A stretch of 64,000 nucleotides of DNA from NCBI RefSeq assembly GCF_047511655.1, contig NC_133400.1, positions 6,840,001-6,904,000 of the forward strand. Direction: 5' to 3'. The notes under the pieces were generated by a model. It made no database searches, was not told the origin of the DNA, and was given only the letters and a program-made list of their open reading frames with translations. The DNA comes from Castor canadensis (lineage: Eukaryota > Chordata > Mammalia > Rodentia > Castoridae). Below are positions 11,060 through 24,776 of this stretch, in pieces; positions within the stretch are counted from its first letter, which is position 1, and each line of letters begins with the position of its first letter. The position numbers were made by a program, and so were the translations under genes.

Positions 11060-13260
11060 TTGCTTTTAAGTTGGCAAAAGTTATTGAGAGTTTTCATGGC
11101 TAAGTTTTCTTTTGTGATAATTTGGATGCACTGACTTCTGCCACATTTTTATTACAGCACAGATGGCTTTTACATTTTCTGAAGCTACTAAATTTTTCAT
11201 TACAGCACAGGAAAAAGAAGATAAAGTAGGAGAGGGATCAGTTATTCATTCAGTCCTAAAACCAAATATTTCACCCAGGACATGGAAAAAGCATGGAGAA
11301 AGCAGAGAGTAACGCTGCAGGCAGAAGCGGTCAGGAGATGGAAGCCCAGCATGTCATCTTTTCACACACGCCATGCTAATAAGCTCGCTCCCTAGGCCAG
11401 AAAGAATAGTCTTTGTTCACGCTGAGGTAATACTCATTAGAGGTGATAAATTGCTTTTGAGACTGTCAAGTCCCCATGGAGATAACTGTTTCCAAAAAGT
11501 TTTCATTTTTAGAAATATTTTCCTATTTCACTGAAAACTAAAAAGAACACTTGGTTTTAACTTTCTCATGGTTCTTTCTTACAGCCTGTATCCTGTAATA
11601 TTAACTTGCTTCAGCCATAGCTGTAAGTTTCTCATAGGCCAACCTGCAAAATTTGTGAATTTAGAACAAAGCTATAAATGTCTTTGAAATTTATAATTAT
11701 TTCTAAGTGTGTTGAGAGAACTGGATGAGTAGTGTAATTTAGTCCAAGTACAATATAAATAGTATTTTTATTCATTTACATAGTTGGGGCCTTGCTCCTT
11801 CCACAATGCTTGTTTGAAATGTGGTTCACATCAATTAGCATTGGAGAACCAACACGCTGAGAAGCCTCTACATTTGTTCTCTGGCCTGTGTGTCTTGATT
11901 TGTAAATATATCAGCGTCTCTATCTGCTAATAAATATACTTTCAGCAACGGAAAGACTCCTGTGGGTGAAGTCATTTCTTTGGTCACGAGAATGTTCTTC
12001 TAGCCAGCATCTTGCGGAAGAAGCTAGATTAAACTCATGTCATTTAAACTGGAGTCATTTAGATGTTGAGAGTATGAAGGGGTATGTGTTGTCCTCTCCT
12101 AGTGTCCAGCGTAATCAATGGCACTTCAGATGACAACACACACAGATGTATTGTGAGATGAGGAAAACAAGACTGCATAGTGCTTGACTTCAAAGGCTTT
12201 ACCCCTAGGTCCCTTCTCACTCTAAGGGCCTTGAGAGAGTAAGTCTGAGAAGCACTGGTTTAAATGTCCCAGGCAGTAGGTGCTCCGTGGAGTCTGGACT
12301 AGCAGGTTTGGATTGAGTCACTACAAACATCCTAAAATTCAGGTCATAAAGAATTACTGCAAACATAACCCTATCAGTTGCCAGTATTAATGTCAATTAC
12401 TTCAGTCAGACCAATACTGCTCATTTTCTTTTTACCAACTTTTTTTTTTTTCTTTTGGTGGTACTGGGGGGTTGAATTCAGGGCTTCACACTTGCTAGGC
12501 AGGCGCTCTACCACTTAAGCCACTCCACCAGCCTGGACTGCTCATTTTCTTCAAGGGAAAAAGCAACTTCCAATTTTACTCAGCATCTTTCAGGTATTAC
12601 ACAAAATTTGTAGTTTATTTTCCCTTTATCTGAAGGGATCAGAAACACACTACTCTGATTTTCTTGCAAATGAGTGAGTGAGCAAAGAACTAATTATATC
12701 CTAGCCCTTTTTCCACCTTACACTAGAACCACATTATTTAGGGATAAAAGGCTACCCAGTGCTCACTCTGGCAGCCCATTATAAAATGATCAGATTTGGT
12801 GATGCACTAATTGGAGTAAATTCATTAACTAGACACTTTGAGTAAATTTTCCCCCAAAACTGAAACCCTAAGGAGTATAGTATTTATCTACTCCAAATAG
12901 GCACTTTGGTAACAGAGCGCCTTAAGGAAAATTGTGGCATATTTTCATGAGCAAAGGTAAAACAATAATGAAAATAACTGGGCACAATCATTATCATTTC
13001 TTCTGAAGATGATGAGTCTAAAAAGTTAAGGCAACAAAGTAAGTCACATCACGAGTAAGTAGGTTGAAGAACTTACACGAAAAGGTAGAATTCTAGCTTG
13101 TCTTTAATCACGGAATTTCAATTTTTACAAATAATTTGAGGACGATTCAGGTGACTAAGCTTGGGGGAGAGGGACGGTTCTTATACATGAAGAACAATTA
13201 CATGCTCCATTTTCCTGTAACTTTTGGCTGGAATAATAAACATTGTCACTGAAACAGAAA
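11060..13260. other. Repeat-poor stretch past the ATMIN 3' end
   Basis: A/T-rich sequence with no recognised gene. The only clear repeat is an antisense ID-type SINE at 12439-12533. It may include a longer ATMIN 3' UTR form or conserved non-coding sequence. Confidence 0.4.
12439..12533 (-). mobile_element. Antisense ID-type SINE half
   Basis: T run then GGTGGTACTGGGGGGTTGAAT and CACTTAAGCCACTCCACCAGC. Confidence 0.8.
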
Positions 13261-13285
13261 ATTTACAGCCATAGATCACTGCATT

Positions 13286-13291
13286 TTTATT
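13286..13291 (-). terminator. ATMIN: Candidate ATMIN poly(A) signal AATAAA
   Basis: The canonical hexamer lies in sense orientation about 2.15 kb past the stop codon. A second sense AATAAA at 14308-14303 lies inside an inserted repeat and could compete. Confidence 0.45.
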
Positions 13292-14297
13292 TACAGAAAG
13301 TCACAAACAAACATGCACTTCTCTTTTGTTAGCACAATTTAAATAGATGTTTGAACATTAAGGCAGTGATGATTCTAAGACATGAAAATCTAAGTTAAGG
13401 CTTTATGTTTGTTCTGAAACCCATGTTTCTAGGCAACTGTGACCAAAGCCAAGTTTTTCTCCTAGGTTGAGTTCATCTGCCCTGACAGGTTTATTAACCC
13501 ATTACCAAGTCCTTTGCATCAGCTGCATGGGATAAGCATTAGTACCAACACCATCAATGTGCTGTAATGAACCATTAGTCCCCTTCTTGGGTTTTATTTT
13601 GAGGACTCAGCCTTCAGGCAGCACTGTTTGGTAATTCCTCTTTAAAAAGTAAATAAAGCAACAAAATGCAGAATATCACACTTTACATGAATCTATTCCA
13701 TATTTGTTAGCCTCAAAGCACAAATAACATCCTTGCCGGACCAAAGTGTTTCTTACTGAAGGGAAAGGTCACTTTAAAATTCTTTAAAGTAATTAAAACT
13801 ACTTGCCCTATCAAGCTTAGAAGTGAAAAGTACTGAAATGGGGGAAGGCAGGAAAGTCCTTTCCTCTCCCCAACTGGTCATTTTTAACACTTTAGAGAGA
13901 CAAACTTGTACACAGCCTGGGTTTGCTATGGAGTCTGCTCTGGAGCCCCACTCTGGCCTGCTGTGGAGAGCAGGAAGGACAACTGCAAACAGACGTTAAC
14001 AATGTGAAATATATATTTGGTCTTCCTGCCTGGCACACAGCTCCTAATATCTTGTAATGCCACAGTGTTTTGTTCACATGCTAATGGGATCACTGGTGGC
14101 TGGTAGCCCCTAGGTAGCTTCAGGATGGGGACTGGTCACAGAAGAGACCAAGGCATGCTTAGAGGGTTAGGGACATTTTCCACCTCACTTTCCCACCAAC
14201 CTTCAGGGAGGGGAGAAGAGCTGAAGGTTGTTAGTCGCCAGTGATTAATCAATCATGCCCATTTACTGAAGCTCCTATTAAAAACCCAAAGGACTTT

Positions 14298-14347
14298 TTT
14301 CTTTTATTCATATGTGCATACAATGTTTGGGTCATTTCTCCCCCCAG
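14298..14347 (-). mobile_element. Short L1 3'-tail insertion in ATMIN 3' UTR
   Basis: About 50 bases ending in AATAAAAGAAAAAA on the minus strand are flanked by perfect 14-bp direct repeats (ACCCAAAGGACTTT at 14284-14297 and 14348-14361). The poly(A) end, the target-site duplication and a near-identical copy at 7363-7409 identify it as a retroposed LINE tail, in the same orientation as ATMIN. Confidence 0.8.
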
Positions 14348-15438
14348 ACCCAAAGGACTTTCGAGCATTCTAGATAGCTGAACATATACGTGGTGGTTCC
14401 AGGAAGGTGATGTGCCAGGAGAGGGTGTGGAGGCCTGCGACCCTTCCCACGCACCTCACCCTGTCTTTTCATCTGTGTCCTCTGCAGTAACACTGCTTCC
14501 CTGAGTTCTGTGAGATGAGCTAACAAATTAACTGACCGCAAGGAAGGGGTCACAGGATTCCCAATTTCTAGCTGGTTAGAGGCTCTGGAGGCCTGGACTC
14601 CAGGCACTGTCAGAACTGCCTGGCACCAGAAGACACCAAGCTGGGTGTCTGCTGCAGAACTGGCTGCCGGCTGGCATGGGGAAACGCACACATTTGATCA
14701 GACGTCTTCTGGATCGATGGTGGTGGAAAGCAGAGGAAAGTTTTCTTTTCAAAGAAATAGGCATGATTTCACCACTTAGGTTCCTGTGGTTTCGATGCCT
14801 CACTTGTACTAGAAGGATGGCTATTTACACTAAGTGCTTATAGCTCTTTTGCTAGGCAGTAACTTTGCAGCAACAAACTGAGTAAGGACTGTACACTCAT
14901 GCTGGCAGCAGTAACAGCCCGTGAGAGCAGGGATGACAGTGACCACACGATAACCAGCAAAATCTAAAGCGAGCTGCAGTTTCCCTTGTGTGAGACAGCA
15001 AAGCAGACGCAGCTGCTGAGCAGGAGTCTCCAACCACAGAGGCATCATCGGCTGAAGTGTTTTAGGTGCAGTTTAAGTGTATTACACTTCACTAAAACAT
15101 TTTGAAGGTTTAAGTTTGCACTCTCGTACCTGGAAAGCCTGGCTTCAGCTAAATGGCTGTATGGGTTTTATAGCTGTGAAATTTAAAAAAAAAAAAGATG
15201 GAAAGACTAGTTGTGAAGGAGCAAATGTAGGCCACACATTTGTTTTTAGGTCAACTTACACTTTATATACACTCACATTTATACACAGATTTCATGTTTA
15301 CAAGTACAAAAGGCAAAGACCCACAGAGGATAAACAGCCACATCACCTAATACATTCCATAGCCAGCACTGTTGTCCCTGTGCCGTGTTCTAAATCCATA
15401 AGGGAGCAGCAGATACTGTCGCAGTGTGGACTCCACCT

Positions 15439-17224
15439 TCAGAAGTTGGAGACTGTGTGCAGCTCGGCACATGTCTGAGTTTCTACAGAGCTGAACTGAG
15501 ACTCCATCGTGTTCCAGGCCAAATCAGCCAAAAGAAAGTCATCCATCGCTGTCTGAGTTTCATTGCTGGTGAAGAACAAGCTTCCCAGGGCTTCAAAGCC
15601 AGAACGCATGGTCTGTGTCTCTGCACTGTTCAACTGAACCTTGCTCTCTAAAGCAGGTGTGTGTCTAGTGGCGGAGGTTCCTTCGGTTTGCGTCTCTGTG
15701 TCAGATGAATCAGTGCTCATGGAGAAGCTGGAGTGTTTCAGAATGCTGCCTAGGGGCAGAGGAGGGCTACTGTCTAAGAAGAAGTTTAAGTCTGTTTGTG
15801 TCTGTGTGTCAAACATCTCCAGGCCTAAGAAGTTCGAACTCCCCCTGCACCCATAGGTCTGAGCAGAGGGGTCTGCGAGTAAGAAGTCGGTCTGGGTCTC
15901 TATGTCCAGTGATTCCAAGACTGGCTCAGTGTTCATGCTGCTAAGTTCACTCTCTTCAGTCTGAGTCTGGATATTTGAGGCTGAAAAGAACTCTTCAATA
16001 TCAAAATCTATCCCGGGATTTTGGGCTGGGCCAGATGGGAGCTGGGTGTCAGGCCCAGGATTTGTGTCAGACAAAAGACTCCGGTTATCCAGTGTCTGAC
16101 CAGGAAGGTTACTTGACAAGATGTTTTCTAAGTCACTGAGTAAATCTATGGTTTGGGTCTGGTTATCTGTCATGTTCTGTGCACTGAAGTTTAAAATGGG
16201 TGCAGATTTCTCCATATCTTGATTTAAAGTCTTAGGGTCATTCTGAGGTAACAAACCGTGAGTCACTGTCTCTGCTGCTAGACTGCTACTTATGATATTG
16301 TCTGTTTGAACATCATATGATGAGTGCACACTCTCAAAAATGTCTCTGCACATTCCAGCTTGGTCCATCGGTACTTGAGCATCTGTGGGGCTTTGCATCC
16401 CACTGGTTTGGGTTTCTCTGGAGATCCCACCTGGCTGGAAACAGGTGTCTATAAACCCATCGGTCTGAGCAGCTATGGACGAAGTTACCTTAGAGCTGGG
16501 CAGAAACGTCTGGGTGTGAACACTAATGGGGAGAGACACTTGAGAATCAAAGGACAGATCAGTCTGGGAACAGGACGACACAGAGGAGTCGGGGCCAAGC
16601 CACTGAGCAGAAGGTATCAAGTCTGGTGAGGCATAGGTCAGATCCGTCTGTATGTTGATTGAAGAAATGCTGTTCTTTTGACATGTGTTTCCTAGTTCTT
16701 GCAAAGGATGAGATGGACTTTTACCTAAGTTCACTTGAACACCTGTACTAACAGGCTCGGTAACAGGACTGATAATTTTTGAGAGAGGTAGGCTCTCCTT
16801 CAGAGAGCAAGCCTCTGAATCCAGACCAAGGATCAGGGTTCCTACTGACAAGGGCACTAAGTGCACAGCACCTGCCGAGGAGCCCTGATCCACACCTAAC
16901 ACCACTGGCTGGGCCGAAGAGTCGGCTGTAGGCACAAAGACAGGCATGGGAGAAAACTGCATGACCGGAAGTTTGACCAGAGCCACTCTGGGCTTTGGTA
17001 AAAGCAACTTCTGAGGGTATCTAGGAGGTGTCGTGACACTCTGCTTCCTGGCACTAGAGCTGCAAGAGTCTTCAAAAGAAGCTACTAGTTTTCTCTCTGA
17101 AGGTTTTAGTTCTTGAGGGTCTGGCTGAGGCACTGGTTGGTTGCTCAAGGATTCACTAGTTTTCTTGGACAATTTCTGGCTTTGCAGGTAGTTTTCCATT
17201 TTCCTTTTTTTACTAGGTGGATCC
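15439..17224 (-). CDS. ATMIN: ATMIN exon 4, NLS and TQT-rich transactivation and LC8-binding region
   Basis: This large last coding exon begins after tttttag (ag at 17226-17225) with GGATCC, encodes DPPSKKRK and then about 586 residues, and ends with TGA at 15441-15439. The N-terminal third is a Pro/Val-rich linker ([28 protein letters not shown]). The rest carries repeated QT sites such as [55 protein letters not shown] and SVETQT. No frame break is seen. Confidence 0.95.
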
Positions 17225-20200
17225 CTAAAAACAATGCCAAAGCAAAAAGAGAAACAATTTTAAAACGCAGCTTTCTGGGACCATGACACTATCTTCACTT
17301 ACAAATGCTAGTTCCCGTATCAGAGGTCAGACTCCAGCCAGAGAAGACACACCCTCCCTCAGCTCTGAGACTTGGGCCTGTTACGGCAGGTGGACGTTCA
17401 GAAACTTGCAACAGGAAGGAGGAAGCATGCCTTTTTCCTTTTTAGTTTGTAAGTATTAGAATTCAACTTAGTACATGGGAGCTAAAAGATTTATATGTAA
17501 TGCAAATTTTATCATTTTTAGAGCAGGAAGCTACTACAATGACTATAAATTTGATTTTAAAATGAAGTGTAGATTCACGATAAACTTACCCTTTAACAAT
17601 CGACTATCCCTCTCATAGAAAATGCTGGAAGCAGAGGTTTTTGAATGGGAATAGTAAGAGCCCCTCACAGAGGGGTGGCAAAAGCAAAAGGAGGAAAAAA
17701 TGGGTCAAGATTCCATGCCTTGGGCCCGGCAGCACACTCTGTAGTCTCAGTGCTCCTGAGGCTGAAGCAGGAATATGAAGAGTTCAAGTCTCAAACACAA
17801 CACAACACAAAAGACCTTCTTCGATGGCACATATGTTCTCCACTATTCCTTTTGCTCTCTCCACAGCTACTGATTTTTGTGGCACCATTTGTTTGCCCCT
17901 TACCTGTGTTCTGCAGGGATCTCGTGGCCAGTTCGGTAGATGTGAGACTGCAATGCTGTTCTGCTGGCATAGGGACAGCCACACGTGCACTGGAAGGTCT
18001 TGCCACAGTCCTCTGCGTGTCTTTTCAAGTCCCACTCGGTGCCATAGGAATTGCTGCACTTGCTGCATTTATGCTTCTTCTCGGCATGCATCTTCATGAA
18101 GTGCTGTGAAGAACAGAGACACGGATGAGAAACAGCCACTGCCCAAAGCACTCTGGAGACCACCAACCTTCTAAAACAAATGACACTGCCCAGGCATAAA
18201 ATGTGGCAGTCCAAACCAAGACTTTACTTCTTATTTAATTTTTTCCCCATTTTTATTAGCATATGTTTGTTGTACGGGGGGATTTATTGTAACAGTTCTT
18301 ACATTGTACATTGGTTAGATTGCTCCCACCACCTCTCCCCACCCCAGCAACCCCCACCTCACCCTACTTAAAGCAATTGCAAGAGGTTTCACTGCTCTAT
18401 TTCGTGTATGTATGTGAATCCCATTAACCATATTCCCTCACCTTCATCTCCTCCAGTCACTCTCCCTCATCCCACAAGTACCACCCACCCCCCACATTGT
18501 CCCTATTTTACAGTTCTGTCTTTCATTTATTCCAAAGTAAATATTGAGAGGTTTCTCTATGTATCCCTGCTGTGGGTATACTTTACTTTGTTCTATTTAC
18601 TCTCCCTCACCCCTTTACATCCCACCCCCCCATTTTTCAACAGCTTTCAATACACATCCTTATATCCTCTACCTTCACAGATGTGATGTTTTACAATATT
18701 ACTGATGCTCTGTCATTCTCTTTTCCTTTCCCTCCTCTCCCAAGTTCAAAAGAGTAGTTCCACTTTTACAATGTAAATTTGTATATGCAAATCAAGACTT
18801 TAAAACAGCAAACTGCCACATGCCTCTCCTTACAGTTTTGGCTTCATGCAAAATGAGAAGGTTGTCTTGGAACCAATGCTGGAACCCAGCACTTGAACTT
18901 GGATTTACAGCTAGGGGATGTCTGTGATGCTCCTCTCAGGACGCCTCTGTTAGACCCTCAGGAAACATTTCAGACGACCGTCTCTTCTAGTCCTGAATTC
19001 CTCTTTCCCCAGTGGTTGGGGCCTCCCCCGTGTTAAGACAGCTGTTCTCCACTCCCGTCCCCTACTCTGAGGGTCCTTCCCCTGGGAGCACAGAGACTTT
19101 GGAGGCAGTCATGCAAATTTCCAGTCTTGGCTGGATGGTCTTCTTCTCTCCCTGTTCAAAAACACATCTGGACACTTTCCTCCACTCCAATGCCTTCATA
19201 TTCACATGGACACACCCTGTAAGGGGACTTAGCAGCACCAAGGAGGGATCGAAGAACTCATGCTAAGTAATCAGAACGCACACCAGGTTTATACCACTCA
19301 TATTTCATCTTCAGACAAGAATATTAAGAAAAGTAAAATACCTGTTTTACAAGAGAAAACTGAGAAAATGGCCTTTCAGGGCCTCTAGGACATCCTTCAA
19401 TTGGACAACAGTAGAATTTTGGTATGGTTTTCAAATCTTTTCTTATTGTTGGATTTACTATGCCATCCTGCAAAAGGAAATTATGTAATTATTTTCAAAG
19501 AACTAATAGAACAGGCTGGTGGTAGAAATAAGGTAGTATAAGACTTCTTTTTTTTTTTGGCGGTACTGGGGTTTGAACTCAGGGTCTCAGGCTTGCTAGG
19601 GCAGGTACTCTACCACTTGAGCCATTCCACCAACAGGGCTCTTTCTAGGGTGATGAAACTTTTCTAACCCTGCATTGTGGTGATGGCTGTACAAATCTGT
19701 CAATCTGAAAAGAAGCTATTCACTTAAAGTTGGTATACTGTATGATATGTATATTACAGTTTAATAAATCTTCTATAAATGTTCCAAAAAACTACATTTT
19801 CTTAAAACTCTCACTTCTCTGTATTCCTTTAGAACTCCTTCTAACCTTAAAACACCGCCCTTGGACTGCAGCCAGCTCTTCTGTCCACAAGCAGAATCAT
19901 TCACGGTCATGCAGGCTCAAGACTTGATTTCATCCTTGGTCTTCTCTGTCACTTCCCTCAGGAGTCTTAAGTCTGGGCCCCCGAAAAAAGTCTCCTTTGA
20001 CTAGGACCTGGGGCCTTCCTCATGGCACTGTGACTTTCTCTGATCACCCTGTCTCCTAAAGTAGCTGAAGCTGGCGGAACGCCTTTCGTACAGCAGTGAA
20101 TGAAGGCGCCCACCAGATCTGACATGTAGCAATCATTACGAAGCCCAGGACTAACACAGCTTTTACTACACGTTGAGCACTGTCCTGGGCACTTTCTGCA

Positions 20201-23200
20201 TGTTAACCCATTTAATCCATCTCTCGTTAGCGACGTGGCTGGCTTTAAAAAACAATTTTTTTTGAGACAGGGTCCTAACTATGTAGCCCAAGCTGGCCTC
20301 AAACTCATGATCCTCCTGCCTCCACTTCCCAAATACTGGAATTGCAGACATGTACCACCTCTGACGACTAACTTTTTTTTTTTTCTTTTAAGAGATGGGG
20401 TCTCACTGTGTTGCCCAGGCTGGCCTGGAACTCCTTAGCTCAAGTGATCCTCCTGCCTCTGCCTTCTAAGTGCTAGGTCTACGTGTGCATGCCATGGCTC
20501 TGGCTGCACTTGGCTTCTGAGCTGGGATTTTAAAATAACTGTGAGTCAAGTTAGCTTGAGATGCTCCATGTCACTGCCCACATATCTCAGGCCTTAGACT
20601 CGTGGTGGTTTCCAGCATAGTCTACGGCCCCTCCCAGCTGGCCCTAAAGGAGGGGGCAGGGTGATAACCTCTCCCCTGTGGGTCACCAGAAAAACAGGAG
20701 ATCTGTTCAGACCTCAGCTGCTGCCTGCATCACCCAGGACAGGGGCTCTCCTGTCCTGTGGGGAAAGGGCTCACTGCCCTTGGAACACACTCATTCCTTT
20801 CTAGGGTCAGCGTGCCTCTGGACATGTGAGATGCTGGAACCACTCTGCCTGTCTCTTTCACCCCTCTCAAGAGGAACACGCTGACTTTGCTGAGTCTGTC
20901 CACCCCTTAGAGGGAAAAGCAGTTATCCTTGCTTTAAACTCCGAAATTTACCTCTTGTTGTTATCAAGTTCTGATATTCCTCCATGTTTTCAGCACTAGC
21001 CCATCCCTCCACAGGCCCACCATGCTATGCTGGCTAGGCATTCATATTCCTTTGGATATTTCAATGGTCTCCAAAAATTCCCCTTTTCCTTCTAACATTA
21101 TTAAAAACTTAGCATCCCAGAAAAAGTATTTGTGTATCATTAATGACAAAAAAAGCATGATATAAAATAAAATCCAAATTCACTATGCCTTCACCTGCCA
21201 CTACAACCATCTTTTTCTGTTCTTTTTTCATGCATTGCCTTAGTCACCTAACATTTTAAAAAATAAACAGGTCTGGCGAGTGACTCAGGTGGTAGAATGC
21301 CTGCCTAGCAAGGGTGAAGCCCTGAGTTCAAACAAACAAAAAACCTTGTGGTTGAAAGATTTTTATAGATTTTACTTTATTCATTTTGTCCTTACAGTCT
21401 TTTTTAACCTTTTGTTTTTACTGCTTTGCAGGTCTGGGAACTGAACTCAGGGCTTTGCGCATGCAAGGCAAGCGCTCTACCACTGAGCCGTATTCTCAGC
21501 CCTCCTGCCGCTTTTTCCCTCCAGTGCTCCATACTTGGGTGGTCTCCTTTGAAGGTCCGATTAGAGCCCCACAGCCTCCTGGCTCCTTCAGATAGAGCAC
21601 TGTGGAGACCTTGGTGGTTAGCTGTTTCTACCACAGACTTGAGGTATGACGTGGACAGGTTAGCCATTTTTCAACAGAGTGCACACTTCACTCAGGACTG
21701 CTTTGCAGTTTAGATATATGGATTAGTACAGAGCCTGGTCCAGTCCACATGCTCAATGCTCTGAGTCCCTGGTTCAGTTCACCATCCCTGGTCTAAACAG
21801 CCGTTCTGATACTCCTCTTGGTACTGTCTTCCTGTTTAAGAAGAAAACAACGACACGCTACACAAAGAGCAGTCCAGGCTGGGACCCCATGACACGTGTT
21901 CTGTTGTAACTGGTCTCCGGTAGGGATTAGGGATCCATCTTTGGTTTTAACATCTCCCCAGATGATCCCAGGAGTCTTAAAAACTCCTGGGGTAGCTGAT
22001 GAACCCGTGGGTCCTGGAACTGGATCATTAGTTTGAATTTTCTACCTTGCTACTTTATGTGACCTTGAGCAAATTAAGCTGTCTTGGTTTCCTCCTCTGT
22101 AAAATGGGCATAACAACAGGGCCTCTTTCAGGGTTGTGGTGGGGACTCAGCTAATGCATGTAAAGGGCTTAGAATGGGGCCTGCTACGTAATAAGCAATT
22201 AGTGCTAGCTCGTGGTAACTAGGGAGGCTTTCTTCTCGCCAGTCTACTGCTCATCAATTAACTACTCTAAACCGGTGCTTACGGTAAGAATCCTTGTGAA
22301 GGACTAACTGAATGCTCCTGCCTTTGTGGAGCACTGGCACCTGCTGGCTTTAATGACCAGGATACCGCCCCTCAAACAGCCTCATTCCATCTACCAATTC
22401 ATCTAATGTTCTGTGTTTTCTTTTCTCTTTGTTTTGAGAAAGGGTCTTGCTGTGTAGCCCAGGCTGGACTTGAACTCAAGATCCTCAGTAGTGTTTTGTT
22501 TTTTTGATGGAACACTTTAAATCAACTTACAGCTTTTTCACCTAGCATCGTTCACCTAGTGAACGAAAAAGCATATGCGTGAGAAGGCAACACACTCTAA
22601 AACCCTTCATTCATTTGATCAACATCAAATTCCTCTCAGCCACTTTACATTCCAGGGAATTTCCTCCTTATCTGCTCCTAAGCTGTCAAATGCTTCTCAA
22701 AACTGCTGACCGGATCACTTCAAAACTCATGACATACTGTGCGACGTGGAGCAAGCCTGTAATCCCAGAACTGGGGAGGCAGAGCAGGAGAATCTCGAGT
22801 TTGAGGCAGCCAGGCTATACAGTTAGTTTGAGAACAGCCTGGGCCCTATAGTGAGGCCCTAGCTAAAAAAAAACCAAAACTCAGGGCTCAAGTGGTAGAG
22901 TATCTGCCTAACAAGCAGAGAGTCCTGAGTTTAAAGCCCAGTACCTCACATAAATTCACAATTTATGACACCTCCTCAGGACTGCTCAGCAACCCTTTTG
23001 TTAATGCTCCCACAGCCCACAGTACAAGCTCACCTCTTTATGAATGCCATTCCTGACCCCAGCCTTTCCTTTCTCACTGCTCCTGCTTTAAGTCCTCCTG
23101 ACTCTCTGATCTGTGTAGACAACCTCTTAACTAATGTCTGTCTCCTACTCGCACTTTGCCAGATCCATCTTTCTAAAGTAGAGCTGTAAGCATGCCATAA

Positions 23201-24734
23201 CCTCACTCAACCATTTTCAGCAGCACTGTTATGCTTTGGGTCTTAAATAAGCTTAAAGGCTTGGTTGCCAGCCTGTGGTACGGCTGGAGTCAATGCAACT
23301 TTCAGGAAGTGGGGCCCAGTGGGAGGGAGTGGGATCACTGGGGTGCCCTTTAGAAGGGGCTTTGGTCCCTGGGCCTCTCTCTCTCTGCTTCCTGGCTGCC
23401 ATGAGGTGAGCAGCTTTGCTCCAACACATGCTCCCTTCATGATGTTCTGCCTTGCTACAGGCTTGAAGCAACAGAGCCAAGTTCCACGGACTAAAACCTC
23501 TGAAATGGTGGGCCAAAATAAACCTTTCCTCCTTGAAAGCTGATTTTCTCAGGTATTTTGTCACAGCAATGGAAAACTGACTATCACTTCCTAAGACCAG
23601 ATTTCTCTAGCCTGTGACATTCAAAGTCCCTTTCTCCTCTCTCCTGACTCTGTTACACCTAATGGAACTACTGGCTGCATATCCCTTAGCCTGACTTTGC
23701 ATAGACTTAAACATTCCTAACCTGGAGATCTAAAATCTAAAATGCTTCTTGAAATCTGAAACTTCTCCAGTGTCATGTCGGTGTTCAAAGAGGTTCAGAT
23801 TTTAGGGCATTGTAGATTTCGGTTTCTCAACCTGTGATGATAATTTCCCAGACTTTTTCATGGGAAGGGATTTCCTAGTGTCTTCTGCTGCACTTGAGAA
23901 TATTCTGAACGGCGTTTATGTTTAATACAAATTTATGGCATTGTATTGAATATGTTCAAGTGGCCACCTAAGCCAGAATTATACTATAAGTGGCAACGAG
24001 ACCACAAAAGACACCCTAACTGGAAGGTGATAACCCCTTGCTGCCCTTATTATGGGCCACGGTAGTCACCTGACATTTCTGCTTCCTGGGGCCAACTTCT
24101 CTATCACCCTGGTTTTTGGGCCTTCTTCCCATTCTTGTTCTGAGACAGTTAAGTTCAAGGGTAGTTTGGAGAGATGAGAAATGCCACTTGCACAACAAAG
24201 TAAGAATTGCAGTGGGAAAGATGTTTTGTTCTGCAGTACTATGTATATTCACAAATAAAATTTACTACACTTTTTGTACTATATCTTCTGTGTGTATAAC
24301 TGAAAACAATGGCCACAAAAATACGTTATAAGGAAACTTTTTTTTTTGCTGTACTGAGGATGGAACCTAGGGCCTTCAGCATGCTAGATAAGCACTGTAC
24401 CAATTGAAACACATCTCCAGTCCTTTCTTCTTTTTTTTTTGCGGTGTGTGTATGCATGTGTTTGTTTGCTTTTGATAGGGTTCTGGATAACTCTGCCAGA
24501 GCTGGCCTTGAATTTGAGATCCTTCTGCCTTTGCTTTCTGAGTAGAAGCTGAGATTACATGAGTGTGCCACCACACCTGGCTTCATGAAGAAACATTTAA
24601 GTGACAGAATTTGAAAAAGGGCCTGTAAGAGGGAACAATCCAAAAACAAGATGGAAGGGTTGGGGGTACAGCTTAGTAGTAAAACACTTGCCTAGCATCT
24701 GCAAGGACTTGGGTTCTGTCCCCAGCACTGCAAC

Positions 24735-24776
<42 letters not shown>

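Larger units (their letters stand above)
13270..15438 (-). other. ATMIN: ATMIN 3' UTR, predicted
   Basis: From the stop codon the sequence runs about 2.1 kb with almost no interspersed repeats to a candidate poly(A) signal AATAAA on the minus strand (TTTATT at 13286-13291). The lack of SINEs and the length fit a mammalian ATMIN 3' UTR as I remember it. One short L1-tail insertion interrupts it at 14298-14347. Confidence 0.55.
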
